From the IMG/VR virus record IMGVR_UViG_3300043570_002385, positions 1 through 33,445 of that record: a stretch of 33,445 nt of DNA; one strand, given 5' to 3'. The notes beneath the pieces are model-generated. The model searched no databases. It was not told the DNA's origin and saw nothing but the letters and a program-made list of their open reading frames with translations. This DNA is from a virus. How positions within the stretch are numbered: position 1 is the first letter of the stretch; the number at the start of each line of letters is the position of its first letter. Made by a program: the position numbers and the translations under genes. Shown piece after piece: positions 25,076-33,250 of the stretch.

Positions 25076-26629
25076 TTACGCTGTCAAGTCGCCGTAGACA
25101 ACCCAAGTATTTGCTGCTCTCTTAAAGAGAGTACAAGATGACCAAGTTGTACGAAGTTTCAAGCCAGGTGTTGCGTTAACAGTTACTCCGCCTGCTCCTG
25201 CAATTGTAACCTGTCCAGTTGATGTCTGAAGGATATCAATGGATGTTCCAATTGGGAAGTCTACAGTTGAATCTGTTGGGATTGTAACTGTCATTGCTGA
25301 AGCAGATCCCATTTCAATTAGATCATCTCTTTCAGTTAGTGATGAAAGTGTGTATGATGCTGACTTCTGGCTAATTGGTGTTAAAGAATCTACTTTTAGT
25401 CCAAGACTTGTTGTTACTGATGCTGCAAAGTTTGCGTCGTCTCCAAGTGCTGCTGCCAACTCATCAAGTGTATTCATTGCTGCTGGTGCACCAGATATAA
25501 GTGCACTTACCTGTGATGTTGCGTCTGCAATTGCTTCAGACTTTGCTGTTGCGATTGCTGTGCTTGTTGCTGTTGATACTGGCTTATTAGCATCAGAAGT
25601 ATTATCAACATTTCCAAGTCCTAGTGAAGTCTTTGTTACTGCTGCAACTTCTGACTTAAGTGCTAGAAGTGATGTATCTGCAATACCGTGAACATTTGTG
25701 GTATCGTCATTATGTGTTGATACCGCTGCATCTGCATAAGCCTTTGTTGAAAGAAGTGATGTGTCTGCAATACCATGAACATTTGTTGTATCGTCGTTAT
25801 GTGCTGTAACTGCTGCAGCAATATCTGTTGCAACTGTTGCAGTTAGTGCAAGTGCTGCTGTATCTACAATACCATGAACACCTGTGGTGTCATTGTTGTG
25901 TGTTGTGATAGAAGCATCTGAGTAAGACTCTGAGGCTGTTGCTGCTGCTGCGATGGCTTCTGATTTACCAGTTGCTACCTTGTTTGTTGCGTCAGTTGCT
26001 GCTGCTGTGATTGCTTCTGACTTTGCAGTTGCTACTGTTGTTGCAGTTGCAAGAACTGATGTATCAGCAATACCATGAACATTTGTTGTGTCTGAATTGT
26101 GTGTTCCAATTTTTGTATCTGTATCTGCTGCTGCTAGGACAACTGCTGCTGCCTGTGCTGCTGTACTATCTGCAGTTGAAATTACTTGTGCTGCAGATGC
26201 TGCTGCTGCAATTGCTTCTGTCTTAGCAGTTGCTACATGTGCTGTAGTTGCTAAAAGTGAAGTGTCAGCAATGCCGTGTACTGCCTGAGTAAGTTGTCTA
26301 TGTGTGCTTACTGCTGTTGTCGTGAAAGTGTTTGCTTCATCTACTGATGTGTTAATTGATGCTTCAATTGCAGTACCAAAGTTGGCGTCATCGCCAATGG
26401 CTGCTGCTAGTTCATTAAGAGTGTTGAGTAGATCTGGGGCACCGTCTACAAGAGCAGCAATTTCGGCTGCAGAAGCATAATATGTCAGAGCAGACCAAGT
26501 GTTTACTCCATCACCAATCTTGAACTTATTTGTTCCGCTTTCGAATCCAATTTCTCCTGCTGCTAGAATTGGGTTTGCAGTAGTCCACTGATTTGCAGTT
26601 CCTCTGCGCTGTTGCATTCTTGTTGCCAT
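25076..26629 (-). CDS. Tail fibre with tropism-determinant-type N-terminus and VHGI repeats
   Basis: 517 residues. The N-terminus (MATRMQQRRGTANQW, ILAAGEIGFE, KIGDGVNTWSAL) is the short adapter found at the start of many phage fibres and related to the Mtd N-terminal domain. The shaft holds Ala-rich helical segments alternating with five copies of a VHGIADTS-type unit, two copies of GAPxxxNTLxELAAAxGDDANF (residues 60-88 and further on), and the classic LGNVDNTSDANKPVS fibre motif. The last ~90 residues form a beta-rich tip (TVTIPTDSTVDFPIG, WVVYGDLTA). AAGGAG lies 9 nt before the ATG, under its own extended -10 promoter. Expected to trimerise and bind the host surface. Confidence 0.85.
   Translation of the reverse strand: MATRMQQRRGTANQWTTANPILAAGEIGFESGTNKFKIGDGVNTWSALTYYASAAEIAALVDGAPDLLNTLNELAAAIGDDANFGTAIEASINTSVDEANTFTTTAVSTHRQLTQAVHGIADTSLLATTAHVATAKTEAIAAAASAAQVISTADSTAAQAAAVVLAAADTDTKIGTHNSDTTNVHGIADTSVLATATTVATAKSEAITAAATDATNKVATGKSEAIAAAATASESYSDASITTHNNDTTGVHGIVDTAALALTATVATDIAAAVTAHNDDTTNVHGIADTSLLSTKAYADAAVSTHNDDTTNVHGIADTSLLALKSEVAAVTKTSLGLGNVDNTSDANKPVSTATSTAIATAKSEAIADATSQVSALISGAPAAMNTLDELAAALGDDANFAASVTTSLGLKVDSLTPISQKSASYTLSSLTERDDLIEMGSASAMTVTIPTDSTVDFPIGTSIDILQTSTGQVTIAGAGGVTVNATPGLKLRTTWSSCTLFKRAANTWVVYGDLTA
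25670..26310 (-). repeat. Degenerate repeats in the fibre shaft (VHGI units)
   Basis: Five copies, near 25675, 25755, 25860, 26055 and 26260, of a unit coding for HNxDTTxVHGIxDT (the rightmost copy diverges in its first half), separated by Ala/Thr-rich stretches. Several are nearly identical at the DNA level, so recombination between copies could change shaft length. Confidence 0.75.
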
Positions 26630-26670
26630 ATTTTATTTCTCCTTATGGGGGCTGCCCAATTACTTATCTT

Positions 26671-26679
26671 ATTATAACA
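26671..26679 (-). promoter_or_regulatory. Extended -10 promoter for the 517-aa fibre gene
   Basis: Minus strand reads TGT-TATAAT (TATAAT at 26671-26676), about 40 nt before the ATG and just after the stop of the upstream gene. The leader carries AAGGAG and a short GGGC/GCCC-rich self-complementary spot. Confidence 0.6.
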
Positions 26680-26686
26680 TCAATTT

Positions 26687-27142
26687 TTAATTGAAATTAT
26701 CTACTACACTACCGCCATCAAACACTACTGTCCAGTTTGTTGTTTCTGGTCCACCAGCATCTAAACCTACACCCAATGGGCTGTTGAATGATCCACCTTC
26801 ATAGAACTGAGATACTATGAAACCAGTTCCATCAATTGCGGTATCGTGAATATGTTGTGGTAAGTTATTTGTATCATCAATAGTTGCCTGGGTGTACCAA
26901 GAACCATTATAATAGAAGTTAACTCTGTTTGTTACAGTGTCTAACCACTGCATACCATTTGTAGGTGAAGAGGGAGCAGTTGAACTGACAGTTATGCTTG
27001 ATGCTACTGAGTCTACATACGCCTTAGTTGCTGCGTGGGCACCAATAGTAGGAGTTCCTACTTCTACTGCCCCGCCGAATGTACCGCCGTTTGTAACGAC
27101 TAAGCCATTCTTGACCTTGAAGTCTTTATTCTCTGTTGTCAT
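26687..27142 (-). CDS. Small fibre-related protein sharing an N-terminal adapter with the 795-aa fibre
   Basis: 151 residues starting MTTENKDFKVKNGLVVTNG. The first ~16 residues match the start of the 795-aa fibre (NKNFKVKNGLVV), suggesting attachment to the same site on the virion. GAHAATKAYVDSVASS is a widespread fibre motif, and SPTNGMQWLDTVTNRVNFYYNGSWY is a common fibre-tip adapter. The protein ends abruptly at GGSVVDNFN. The 148-aa neighbour has the same VVDNFN just before its C-terminal beta domain, so this one looks as if it lost that domain. GGGAG lies 6 nt before the ATG. No promoter of its own is seen; it is probably co-transcribed with the 795-aa gene. Confidence 0.7.
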   Translation of the reverse strand: MTTENKDFKVKNGLVVTNGGTFGGAVEVGTPTIGAHAATKAYVDSVASSITVSSTAPSSPTNGMQWLDTVTNRVNFYYNGSWYTQATIDDTNNLPQHIHDTAIDGTGFIVSQFYEGGSFNSPLGVGLDAGGPETTNWTVVFDGGSVVDNFN

Positions 27143-27172
27143 TTATTGCTCCCTTTTCCCCACAAATTTTTA

Positions 27173-29560
27173 TTACTTAAGAAGTGTTCCAGTTACTTTG
27201 ATTGTTGAATCATTTACTGGATCTACTCTTACTTCAACATTTGCACCAGATACTCGTGCCGTAATGCTTCCTCTTGATCCATTAGTTCCAACGATTGCAT
27301 ATTCTGTGATTGCAATATTGTCTGATGAGTCTAGTGTAAGAAGTATTTCAGAAACTTCATTATCTGTTGCATTGTCAATCTTAACCATCAATTTTGCTGA
27401 ACGATAGTCAGCCTTTGGCCATGAATATGCAGTTACTACAACTGATCCAAGTGAGGATGATGTTGCTGCAATTTGCTTAGCCTCAGAATTTACATTTATT
27501 TCTGTAAATGCTGTTGTTCCGTCAAGTACATCATCAAGTGCTGCTTGGGCTGTAGCCTCTGCTGCTGCTTGGGCATCGTCTGCTGATCCTGCTGCATCGT
27601 ATGCTGCAGAAGTTGCAGAAAGTGCTGCAGTGTTGAAGTCTGAGATATCTGCTGCATCAAGACCAGTTACAGAAATAACAGGTCCAAGAATTGCAATGTT
27701 ATCGCCTGCTGTTAATGTATCTTGCTTTCCTGCTGCAATGCTTTGAAGGCTATTGATTGCCTCTGGGTCATTATCTAGTGCTGCAGCCAATTCTTGAAGT
27801 GTGTCAAGAAGTGCTGGTGCTGAGCCTACAAGTGCTGCTACTGCATCATCTGCATGCTGCTCTGCTGCTGCTTGGGCAAGCCCAATTTCTGTGCTTGTCT
27901 TGTATGCTGACCAAACCTTTGTTGATGCGCCTGAAGCATCATCAATAAGAGCATCTGCATAATTCTTTGCATCTTGCTCTGCTGTATCTGCGTAATCTTC
28001 GAGATTACCTACTGCAGTAGTAAGAGCATTTGACGCAGTTAATTCTGCTGCCGATTGTGCAGCATTTGCCTTTGTTGTAGCATCTGATGCTGCTGCTGAT
28101 ACTGCATCTGAGTACGCTGTTGCTGCAGAACCTGCTGCATCGTAGTTGATTGCAAGGCCATCTGCGTAGTCTTGTGCTGCTTCTAGTGCGCCACCTGCTG
28201 CGCCAATCATATCGTATGCTGCTGCTGTTGCATCAAGTGCTCTTTGGTTTGTGAAGTATAGGTTTGAGCCCTCTTCAATATCATCTGTGTCAAGAAGATT
28301 GATCTGATCACCAATTGTTCCACCTACAGCATCAATTGCTCGCTGGTTTGTGAAATAAAGGTTTGTTCCTTCTTCAATGTCTGTTGTGCTTATGTTATTT
28401 ACCGCAGATGTAATAGCAGAGTTTCTATCTGCTACTTCTTGGGTAATCGCTGCACCAATTGCTGTGTTACGGTTTGTAACCTCTGTATCAATAGCACTTG
28501 AAATTGCAGAGTTGCGGTCTGCTACTTCTTGTGTAATTTTTCCATCTGTAGCAAGGTTTGACGCTGCTTCTGCTGCGTTGGCCTTAGATGTAGCATCAAG
28601 TGCAGCGGTTGCTTCTGCTGCTGCTTGTGCAGCATTTGCCTTAGATGTAGCATCTGCTGAGGCAGTAGCCTCTGCTGCTGTTTGTGCTGCTGACGCATAT
28701 CCCTGTGCTGCTGTGTCAAGATCAGAAATTTCTGAGTCAACATATGATGTAGCAGCCTTTGTTCCAACAAGAGTTGTAAGGTTTGTAATTGTATCTGGTG
28801 CATCACCAAGTGCTTGTGCCAACTCGTCAAGAGTATTTAGAAGTTCTGGTGCTCCATTAACAAGTGCTGAAACTGCAGAGTCTGTATAGCCCTCTGCTGC
28901 AGAGATTGCTTGTGCTTTTGCTGTAGAAATATCTCCAGTTACTGTTGTGTAAAGTGCTGTATTTGCATTTGATGCAGTTAGTTCCGCTGCTGCTTGGGCT
29001 GCGTTAGCCTTTGAAGTAGCGTCTGCTGAGGCGGTAGCCTCTGCTGCAGACTGTGCAGCGTTAGCCTTTGCGGTAGCATCTGCTGATGCTGTAGAAATAG
29101 CATCTGATTCAGCCTGATCTGCATAAGCCTTTAGTGAAAGATCAAGTGATCCAATTTCGTCATCTGTGTATGAGTTTGCTGAAGCCTCTGCTGCATCTGC
29201 TTTAGATGTTGCATCTGTTGCTGCTGCAGAAATTGCCTGAGACTTTGCTGTTGAAATATCTGATGTTACTGTGGTGTACAAAGATGTATCTGCTGCTGTA
29301 GCAAAATCCTGTGCTGCAGTCTGTGCTGCTGCTGCAGCGCCTGACGCATCGAATACGCCTGACTTAATATTTAGTTCACCAGCAACAACTTCCATCTGTG
29401 TTGATTCAACAGATGTTACAAGTGTTTCTCCACCAATTAAATCAATGATGTATTGGTCTGATGCTGTTTCTGAAAGAACCTGATTACCATTAACGGTTGC
29501 TGTTGTTCCTTCGACTACTAGGCCATTTTTGACCTTAAAGTTTTTATTTACTGTTGCCAT
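27173..29560 (-). CDS. Long tail fibre, alanine-rich helical shaft
   Basis: 795 residues starting MATVNKNFKVKNGLVVEG. Most of it is a very Ala-rich, heptad-like shaft (ADATAKANAAQSAAEATAS, QDYADGLAINYDAAGSAA) expected to form trimeric coiled coil. Inserted units are two copies of IEEGxNLYFTNQRAxDA and two of GAPxLLxTLxELAxAL, both familiar from cyanophage and T4-like fibres. The last ~90 residues (YRSAKLMVKIDNAT, ITEYAIVGTNGSRGSI) are a beta domain shared with the 148-aa protein. AAGGAG lies 9 nt before the ATG and 14 nt separate it from the upstream gene, with which it is probably co-transcribed. Confidence 0.85.
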   Translation of the reverse strand: MATVNKNFKVKNGLVVEGTTATVNGNQVLSETASDQYIIDLIGGETLVTSVESTQMEVVAGELNIKSGVFDASGAAAAAQTAAQDFATAADTSLYTTVTSDISTAKSQAISAAATDATSKADAAEASANSYTDDEIGSLDLSLKAYADQAESDAISTASADATAKANAAQSAAEATASADATSKANAAQAAAELTASNANTALYTTVTGDISTAKAQAISAAEGYTDSAVSALVNGAPELLNTLDELAQALGDAPDTITNLTTLVGTKAATSYVDSEISDLDTAAQGYASAAQTAAEATASADATSKANAAQAAAEATAALDATSKANAAEAASNLATDGKITQEVADRNSAISSAIDTEVTNRNTAIGAAITQEVADRNSAITSAVNNISTTDIEEGTNLYFTNQRAIDAVGGTIGDQINLLDTDDIEEGSNLYFTNQRALDATAAAYDMIGAAGGALEAAQDYADGLAINYDAAGSAATAYSDAVSAAASDATTKANAAQSAAELTASNALTTAVGNLEDYADTAEQDAKNYADALIDDASGASTKVWSAYKTSTEIGLAQAAAEQHADDAVAALVGSAPALLDTLQELAAALDNDPEAINSLQSIAAGKQDTLTAGDNIAILGPVISVTGLDAADISDFNTAALSATSAAYDAAGSADDAQAAAEATAQAALDDVLDGTTAFTEINVNSEAKQIAATSSSLGSVVVTAYSWPKADYRSAKLMVKIDNATDNEVSEILLTLDSSDNIAITEYAIVGTNGSRGSITARVSGANVEVRVDPVNDSTIKVTGTLLK

Positions 29561-29573
29561 TTTTTATATCTCC

Positions 29574-30020
29574 TTAAGCCTTTAATCCAATTCGTGCGTA
29601 ACGAACTGTTATAGGTATTTGACCGCCTACTGGAGTGACTGTTAGGGCCACGGTATTTCCAGTGCGTGAGACATTAATGGTGCCAATATTCCCATCATTG
29701 TCGATTGTTCCGTATTCGGTTACATTTACTCCTGCACCGTCAACAAGAACAGTTAATTCTGTTGCATAAAACTTGTTATCCCCTTGTGAGACCTTTGAGA
29801 TTGACACAAGGTATTTGACCATTCGAAACTCAGTTGCATTAAAGTTGTCAACAACGGTTGTGTTTTCAATTCCATTGATTGTAACTTCGTTATTACCTGA
29901 TGTACCCAAATCTGTTGCTTGGGATGAAAGGGTATCGATTAGATCTACGTAATCTTCCTGGGTAGGACGATCACCAGTTTGAAACTTTAACTTAACATTC
30001 GGAATTGTGAGTTTGGCCAT
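29574..30020 (-). CDS. Small fibre or baseplate protein with a shared C-terminal beta domain
   Basis: 148 residues starting MAKLTIPNVKLKFQTGDRPT. Residues ~55-148 align with the end of the 795-aa fibre: VVDNFN...FRMVKYLVSIS, ELTVLVDGAGVNVTEYGTI, GNIGTINVSRTGNTVALTVTP. This domain is common at the end of cyanophage-type fibres. The short N-terminal part is different and may be the attachment segment. The ATG lies 6 nt after a TATAAT box with no Shine-Dalgarno, hence a leaderless message. Probably a capping or connecting piece of the fibre; the exact position in the virion is unknown. Confidence 0.7.
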   Translation of the reverse strand: MAKLTIPNVKLKFQTGDRPTQEDYVDLIDTLSSQATDLGTSGNNEVTINGIENTTVVDNFNATEFRMVKYLVSISKVSQGDNKFYATELTVLVDGAGVNVTEYGTIDNDGNIGTINVSRTGNTVALTVTPVGGQIPITVRYARIGLKA

Positions 30021-30026
30021 GCTGTA

Positions 30027-30035
30027 ATTATAACA
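30027..30035 (-). promoter_or_regulatory. Extended -10 promoter giving a leaderless mRNA (148-aa protein and fibre)
   Basis: Minus strand reads TGT-TATAAT (TATAAT at 30027-30032), then exactly 6 nt (TACAGC) and ATG. No Shine-Dalgarno. Confidence 0.75.
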
Positions 30036-30053
30036 TGCTTTTTAATAGGATTA

Positions 30054-30251
30054 TTAGAGAATGTAGTTGCTGTAGCCAATTACCTGAAGTGGAATTCCTG
30101 GGGTATTACCAAGACCTAGCGCTTGAATTTGTATTGCTGTGAACTTAACTCTAAAAGGAAGTATCTCTTTTAGTCTTACTTTTGGATAGTCTACTAAAAA
30201 AATTTGTTCTGTATTGTTGCTTAGTTCATCAAGAATTAATGCTGTGGCCAT
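30054..30251 (-). CDS. Small protein of unknown function coupled to the 138-aa protein
   Basis: 65 residues starting MATALILDELSNNTEQIFLV. Its ATG overlaps the stop of the upstream gene (TAATG), which supports translation. Mostly hydrophobic and beta-type (YPKVRLKEILPFRVKFTAIQ) with no membrane segment or signal peptide. Small coupled proteins of this kind are often baseplate or fibre accessories; no family is recognised. Confidence 0.6.
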   Translation of the reverse strand: MATALILDELSNNTEQIFLVDYPKVRLKEILPFRVKFTAIQIQALGLGNTPGIPLQVIGYSNYIL

Positions 30252-30667
30252 TAATCCGTTACATCTTCAAGGATCTTCATGCTGCCCTGACAAACTGTCC
30301 AGACTCTTGTTGGGTCGCTAACTTGAATATCAAAGATGTCTCCTGTCTGCAATACATTGGATTCTTCTGCTGTAAGCCAAACTGTAAATTCTCCAACAAG
30401 GTCATCTTCATCTGCAACTGGATGCAAAGCCATTATTGTAGTTGCATTATCAGTGATGACTCCTTTGTCTGCTGCAAGGGTTGGTCTTTTAATCTTCATA
30501 GAAATATCCCACTCAGATCCAGGACCCTTTAAAATCAAAGGCTGCTTAGCATCATCTGTTACATAAACCTTAAACCCAGAGGTGTCTCCACGAACCACAG
30601 TCCAAATAACTGTTGGTGGCTTATTGCCTATATCATATGTTTTTTGAGATCCTCTTAAAGTTGCCAT
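30251..30667 (-). CDS. Probable baseplate-type protein, function uncertain
   Basis: 138 residues starting MATLRGSQKTYDIGNKPPTVIW. The pattern (IWTVVRGDTSGFKVYVTDD, DISMKIKRPT, LVGEFTVWLTAEESNVL, GDIFDIQVSDPTRVWT) resembles the Ig-like N-terminal domain of phage upper baseplate proteins, which describe a field with a W-x-V-x-x-G-D start. This is a resemblance, not a proven match. The ATG lies 6 nt after a TATAAT box without Shine-Dalgarno (leaderless). It precedes the 65-aa gene and the fibre cluster, which fits a baseplate or fibre-attachment role. Confidence 0.6.
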   Translation of the reverse strand: MATLRGSQKTYDIGNKPPTVIWTVVRGDTSGFKVYVTDDAKQPLILKGPGSEWDISMKIKRPTLAADKGVITDNATTIMALHPVADEDDLVGEFTVWLTAEESNVLQTGDIFDIQVSDPTRVWTVCQGSMKILEDVTD

Positions 30668-30673
30668 TGTTTT

Positions 30674-30682
30674 ATTATATCA
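30674..30682 (-). promoter_or_regulatory. Extended -10 promoter giving a leaderless mRNA (138-aa protein)
   Basis: Minus strand reads TGA-TATAAT (TATAAT at 30674-30679), then exactly 6 nt (AAAACA) and ATG. No Shine-Dalgarno. Confidence 0.75.
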
Positions 30683-30685
30683 CAA

Positions 30686-31711
30686 TTATAGGTTTAGTTT
30701 GGCTTCTCGCCATTCTCTATAGATAGATCCTTGACCCTCTCCAGTAGGAGTGTTCCAGGAAAAAGGACTTCCCTCTGGATGATCATCTACCCCAAGATAC
30801 TTAAACCTTACATCCTGCTTCTGTAATCTTTCACGGTATATGTAATTACTAAATGTACTACCAGGAGTTCCAATAAAATCATTTGCATATGTAAGTATTA
30901 ATGAAGAGACTAGGCCATAAGCAATCTCTGATGTATTTGGAAGTAGGGCATACTCTTTTGAAAAATTATCGACAATAATGTCATCTAATATAATTACATT
31001 CTTTCCCTTTACCATTTCGTTTTCTACTTCGTCAGTTAGAAGAACTATTTTCTTTTCAGACAATGCACTAATTGCATCATCAAACTCTTGTTCTGAAACA
31101 GAAAAGTTTACTTTATGGTCTGTAAGTCTTAGATGTATTGCATTAAAATCTCCCAGGTAATCTGCAACCATTTTTGCAAAGTCTGTATATTCTTTTTTAA
31201 ATTTAATTGAGTTAATAGCATTATCAACCTCTTTGGTTCTTCCAAAAAAGAATCTTCCGTATGCTGCTAAATTGTATGAACGAAGATCGTAGTCTTTGTC
31301 TTTTTCCATTTCTAGTTTTGTTCTATTAACTGCAAACTTTTTTTCATTTTCTGCATCGGAAACCTTAAAGTACATCTCGTGTAGGGGTAGGGCATCAATA
31401 ACAATATAACCTTCTTGTGGTTCTTGTATATTTGGATTGATCATTGTGTGGCCCAGAGATTCTGGATAGTCTATCAACTCTAAAATACTTGGAATATCTT
31501 CTGACATAAGAGCAGCCCTTTTGCCCATTGGCACACCAGAACTGATTGAGGGAATATCTATTGGCCATAGAAGGTCGTTTGTTACATTGTAGACTGTTAA
31601 CTTTTTTCCTGTTGCTTGAGCAAGTCCAAAAGCAATCTCTAGACTAAAAACCTGATTAAACATTCCTCCTCTATGGAGTTTATAAAATATAGAACCTTTG
31701 TCTTCAGCCAT
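30686..31711 (-). CDS. Glycosyltransferase of the fucosyltransferase type (GT-B, NodZ/O-FucT-like)
   Basis: 341 residues. Three features match GDP-fucose-using transferases: a glycine-rich start, GGMFNQ at 15-20, before a helix; HLRLTD at 193-198, corresponding to the HxRxxD nucleotide-sugar motif of alpha-1,6- and protein O-fucosyltransferases; and FIGTPGSTFS near 279-288, the C-terminal donor-binding motif. No membrane segment, so cytoplasmic. Its start overlaps the epimerase gene by 8 nt, so the two are made together. As that enzyme should yield GDP-L-galactose (6-hydroxy-L-fucose), the donor here may be GDP-L-galactose rather than GDP-fucose. The acceptor could be a virion protein or a host glycan; the sequence does not tell. 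Confidence 0.75.
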   Translation of the reverse strand: MAEDKGSIFYKLHRGGMFNQVFSLEIAFGLAQATGKKLTVYNVTNDLLWPIDIPSISSGVPMGKRAALMSEDIPSILELIDYPESLGHTMINPNIQEPQEGYIVIDALPLHEMYFKVSDAENEKKFAVNRTKLEMEKDKDYDLRSYNLAAYGRFFFGRTKEVDNAINSIKFKKEYTDFAKMVADYLGDFNAIHLRLTDHKVNFSVSEQEFDDAISALSEKKIVLLTDEVENEMVKGKNVIILDDIIVDNFSKEYALLPNTSEIAYGLVSSLILTYANDFIGTPGSTFSNYIYRERLQKQDVRFKYLGVDDHPEGSPFSWNTPTGEGQGSIYREWREAKLNL

Positions 31712-32729
31712 TAATTTCTTCTTTTATCCAGTTATACGTTTTTTCAATTCCATCCTTAAGAGACATCGAATAATCCCAATCTAGTCTTTCTCTGACCAAG
31801 TCGTTATTAGAATTTCTGCCTCTAACTCCTAAAGGACCAGGAATATGCATCTTGCTTAAAACCCTACCCTCAACACCACAAGCAATATCTACCAACTGAT
31901 TAATAGTAACCATTTCTTCAGACCCAATATTGACTGGTCCAGTAAAGTCTGACTCCATAAGCCTTCTTGTTGCTTCTATGCATTCATCTATATACAGGAA
32001 TGACCGAGTTTGTTCTCCATCCCCCCAAATTTCTATAAATCCATCTGACTGAATAACTTTTCTACATATTGCTGCTGGTGCTTTTTCTTTTCCACCATCC
32101 CAAGTTCCTTCTGGTCCATAAATATTGTGGTATCTAGCAATGGCTACAGGAATCTTGTTGTTTCTGTTAAAGGCCAAGAACATTCTTTCACTAAACAGTT
32201 TCTCCCAGCCATACTCGCTATCAGGATCTGCAGGGTATGCATCAGATTCCTTAAGTCCAGGATTGTTGACATCTAATTGCTTATAGTCAGGATACATGCA
32301 GGCAGAACTTGAATAGAATATCTTGGTTTTGTTTATATCATATTTTTCATTAAGCCTGGACTGTGCTCTTAAAAGATTAAGGTTTATCAGAGCAGAGTTT
32401 TCCATAATCTGAGAATCGTTGTCCCCAGTAAAGATATATCCAGCACCCCCCATGTCAGCAGCAAACTGGTATATCTCATCAAAGGAAGTTATCATTCTGT
32501 ATGGAATGTTGTGATAAAAGTTTCCCTGGTATCCTTTAAACTGAATTACTTTTTCAACATTGTCGTATACTGATAAATCTCTTTCAATAAATTCATCTGC
32601 TTCTGATTCTGAAAAGTCTGGGTGCTTTAAGTCAACACCTCTAACCCAGTATCCTTCTGACTTTAATCTTTTTACCATGTGGCTTCCAATGAATCCACCA
32701 GCACCAAGGACCAATGCTGTTTTTTGCAT
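31704..32729 (-). CDS. GDP-mannose 3,5-epimerase
   Basis: 341 residues from ATG 32729 (MQKTALVLGAGGFIGSH). A TTG at 32759 would add ten residues before the Rossmann fold and is rejected; the ATG also overlaps the preceding stop (TAATG). An extended short-chain dehydrogenase: NAD loop GAGGFIG (9-15), SSACMYP with Cys144, Tyr173 and Lys177 in YGWEK, and GGKEKAPAAI with Lys216. From memory these align within one position with Cys145, Tyr174, Lys178 and Lys217 of the plant enzyme, and the flanks (RYHNIYGPEGTW, IWGDGEQTRSFLYIDEC, PVNIGSEEMVTINQL) are very similar. The expected reaction is GDP-D-mannose to GDP-L-galactose (with some GDP-L-gulose). Partner of the downstream glycosyltransferase. Confidence 0.9.
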   Translation of the reverse strand: MQKTALVLGAGGFIGSHMVKRLKSEGYWVRGVDLKHPDFSESEADEFIERDLSVYDNVEKVIQFKGYQGNFYHNIPYRMITSFDEIYQFAADMGGAGYIFTGDNDSQIMENSALINLNLLRAQSRLNEKYDINKTKIFYSSSACMYPDYKQLDVNNPGLKESDAYPADPDSEYGWEKLFSERMFLAFNRNNKIPVAIARYHNIYGPEGTWDGGKEKAPAAICRKVIQSDGFIEIWGDGEQTRSFLYIDECIEATRRLMESDFTGPVNIGSEEMVTINQLVDIACGVEGRVLSKMHIPGPLGVRGRNSNNDLVRERLDWDYSMSLKDGIEKTYNWIKEEING

Positions 32730-33241
32730 TATGCCAAACCGCTCTTTAATGCTCCCCAAGTACCGTTGCCTTTTGCTTCAACGATAATAATTCCTGTACT
32801 AGATGCATGTGCAACAACTCCAACTGCACCACCGTATTGCTGATTTGATAAGCCACCACTTTCTCCAACATAAAGAACATCTCCATTGGCAAAACCAGAA
32901 GTATTTATGTTGTCCATAACTCCTGCAACAACTGCAATTCCATCAGAGCCGTTAGGGACAGGAGTTTTTAATAGTCCAAGAATTGGATCTTGGGTTGAAG
33001 GCAAGGCTTTTGCAATTGTAGTTTTTGTAGTATATCCAGTTGCATAAACTGGTGTTCCTGCAGGTAAATTTTCACCACTATTATTTAATATTCCAAGTTG
33101 AAACTGAGATAAACCAAGTGGTGGCAATATAACCATTAATCTATTTACGAGTGATTCAATATCCTCGTGGACATTTACTGGGTCATTTGCAAGCGGGTAT
33201 GGTAATTTAAACAGTGCGTCATTAGTATTTCCAGTGGCCAT
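32729..33241 (-). CDS. Small structural protein, probably capsid decoration or fibre component
   Basis: 170 residues starting MATGNTNDALFKLPYPLAND. The central part (ENLPAGTPVYATGY, GIAVVAGVMDNINTSGFANGDVLYVGESGG, YGGAVGVVAHAS) has the short beta-strand and turn pattern of capsid decoration and fibre-collar proteins of cyanophages and related phages. First gene of the cluster with the epimerase and glycosyltransferase, whose start overlaps its stop. The ATG is 9 nt after the -10 and has no Shine-Dalgarno. It may be the acceptor for the sugar made by the next two genes; that is a guess from the coupling. Confidence 0.65.
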   Translation of the reverse strand: MATGNTNDALFKLPYPLANDPVNVHEDIESLVNRLMVILPPLGLSQFQLGILNNSGENLPAGTPVYATGYTTKTTIAKALPSTQDPILGLLKTPVPNGSDGIAVVAGVMDNINTSGFANGDVLYVGESGGLSNQQYGGAVGVVAHASSTGIIIVEAKGNGTWGALKSGLA

Positions 33242-33250
33242 AGTGTATTA

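Noticed and set aside
28522-28830. 102-aa Gln/His-rich minus-strand frame
   Set aside because: Frame-shifted reading of GCT/GCA-rich fibre codons.
28377-28889. 170-aa plus-strand open frame
   Set aside because: Antisense of the Ala-rich shaft of the 795-aa fibre; the low-complexity codons keep several frames open.
32730-32759. TTG start at 32759 for the epimerase
   Set aside because: It would add ten residues before the Rossmann fold and overlap the previous gene by 31 nt; ATG 32729 overlaps the stop by one base and matches the family.
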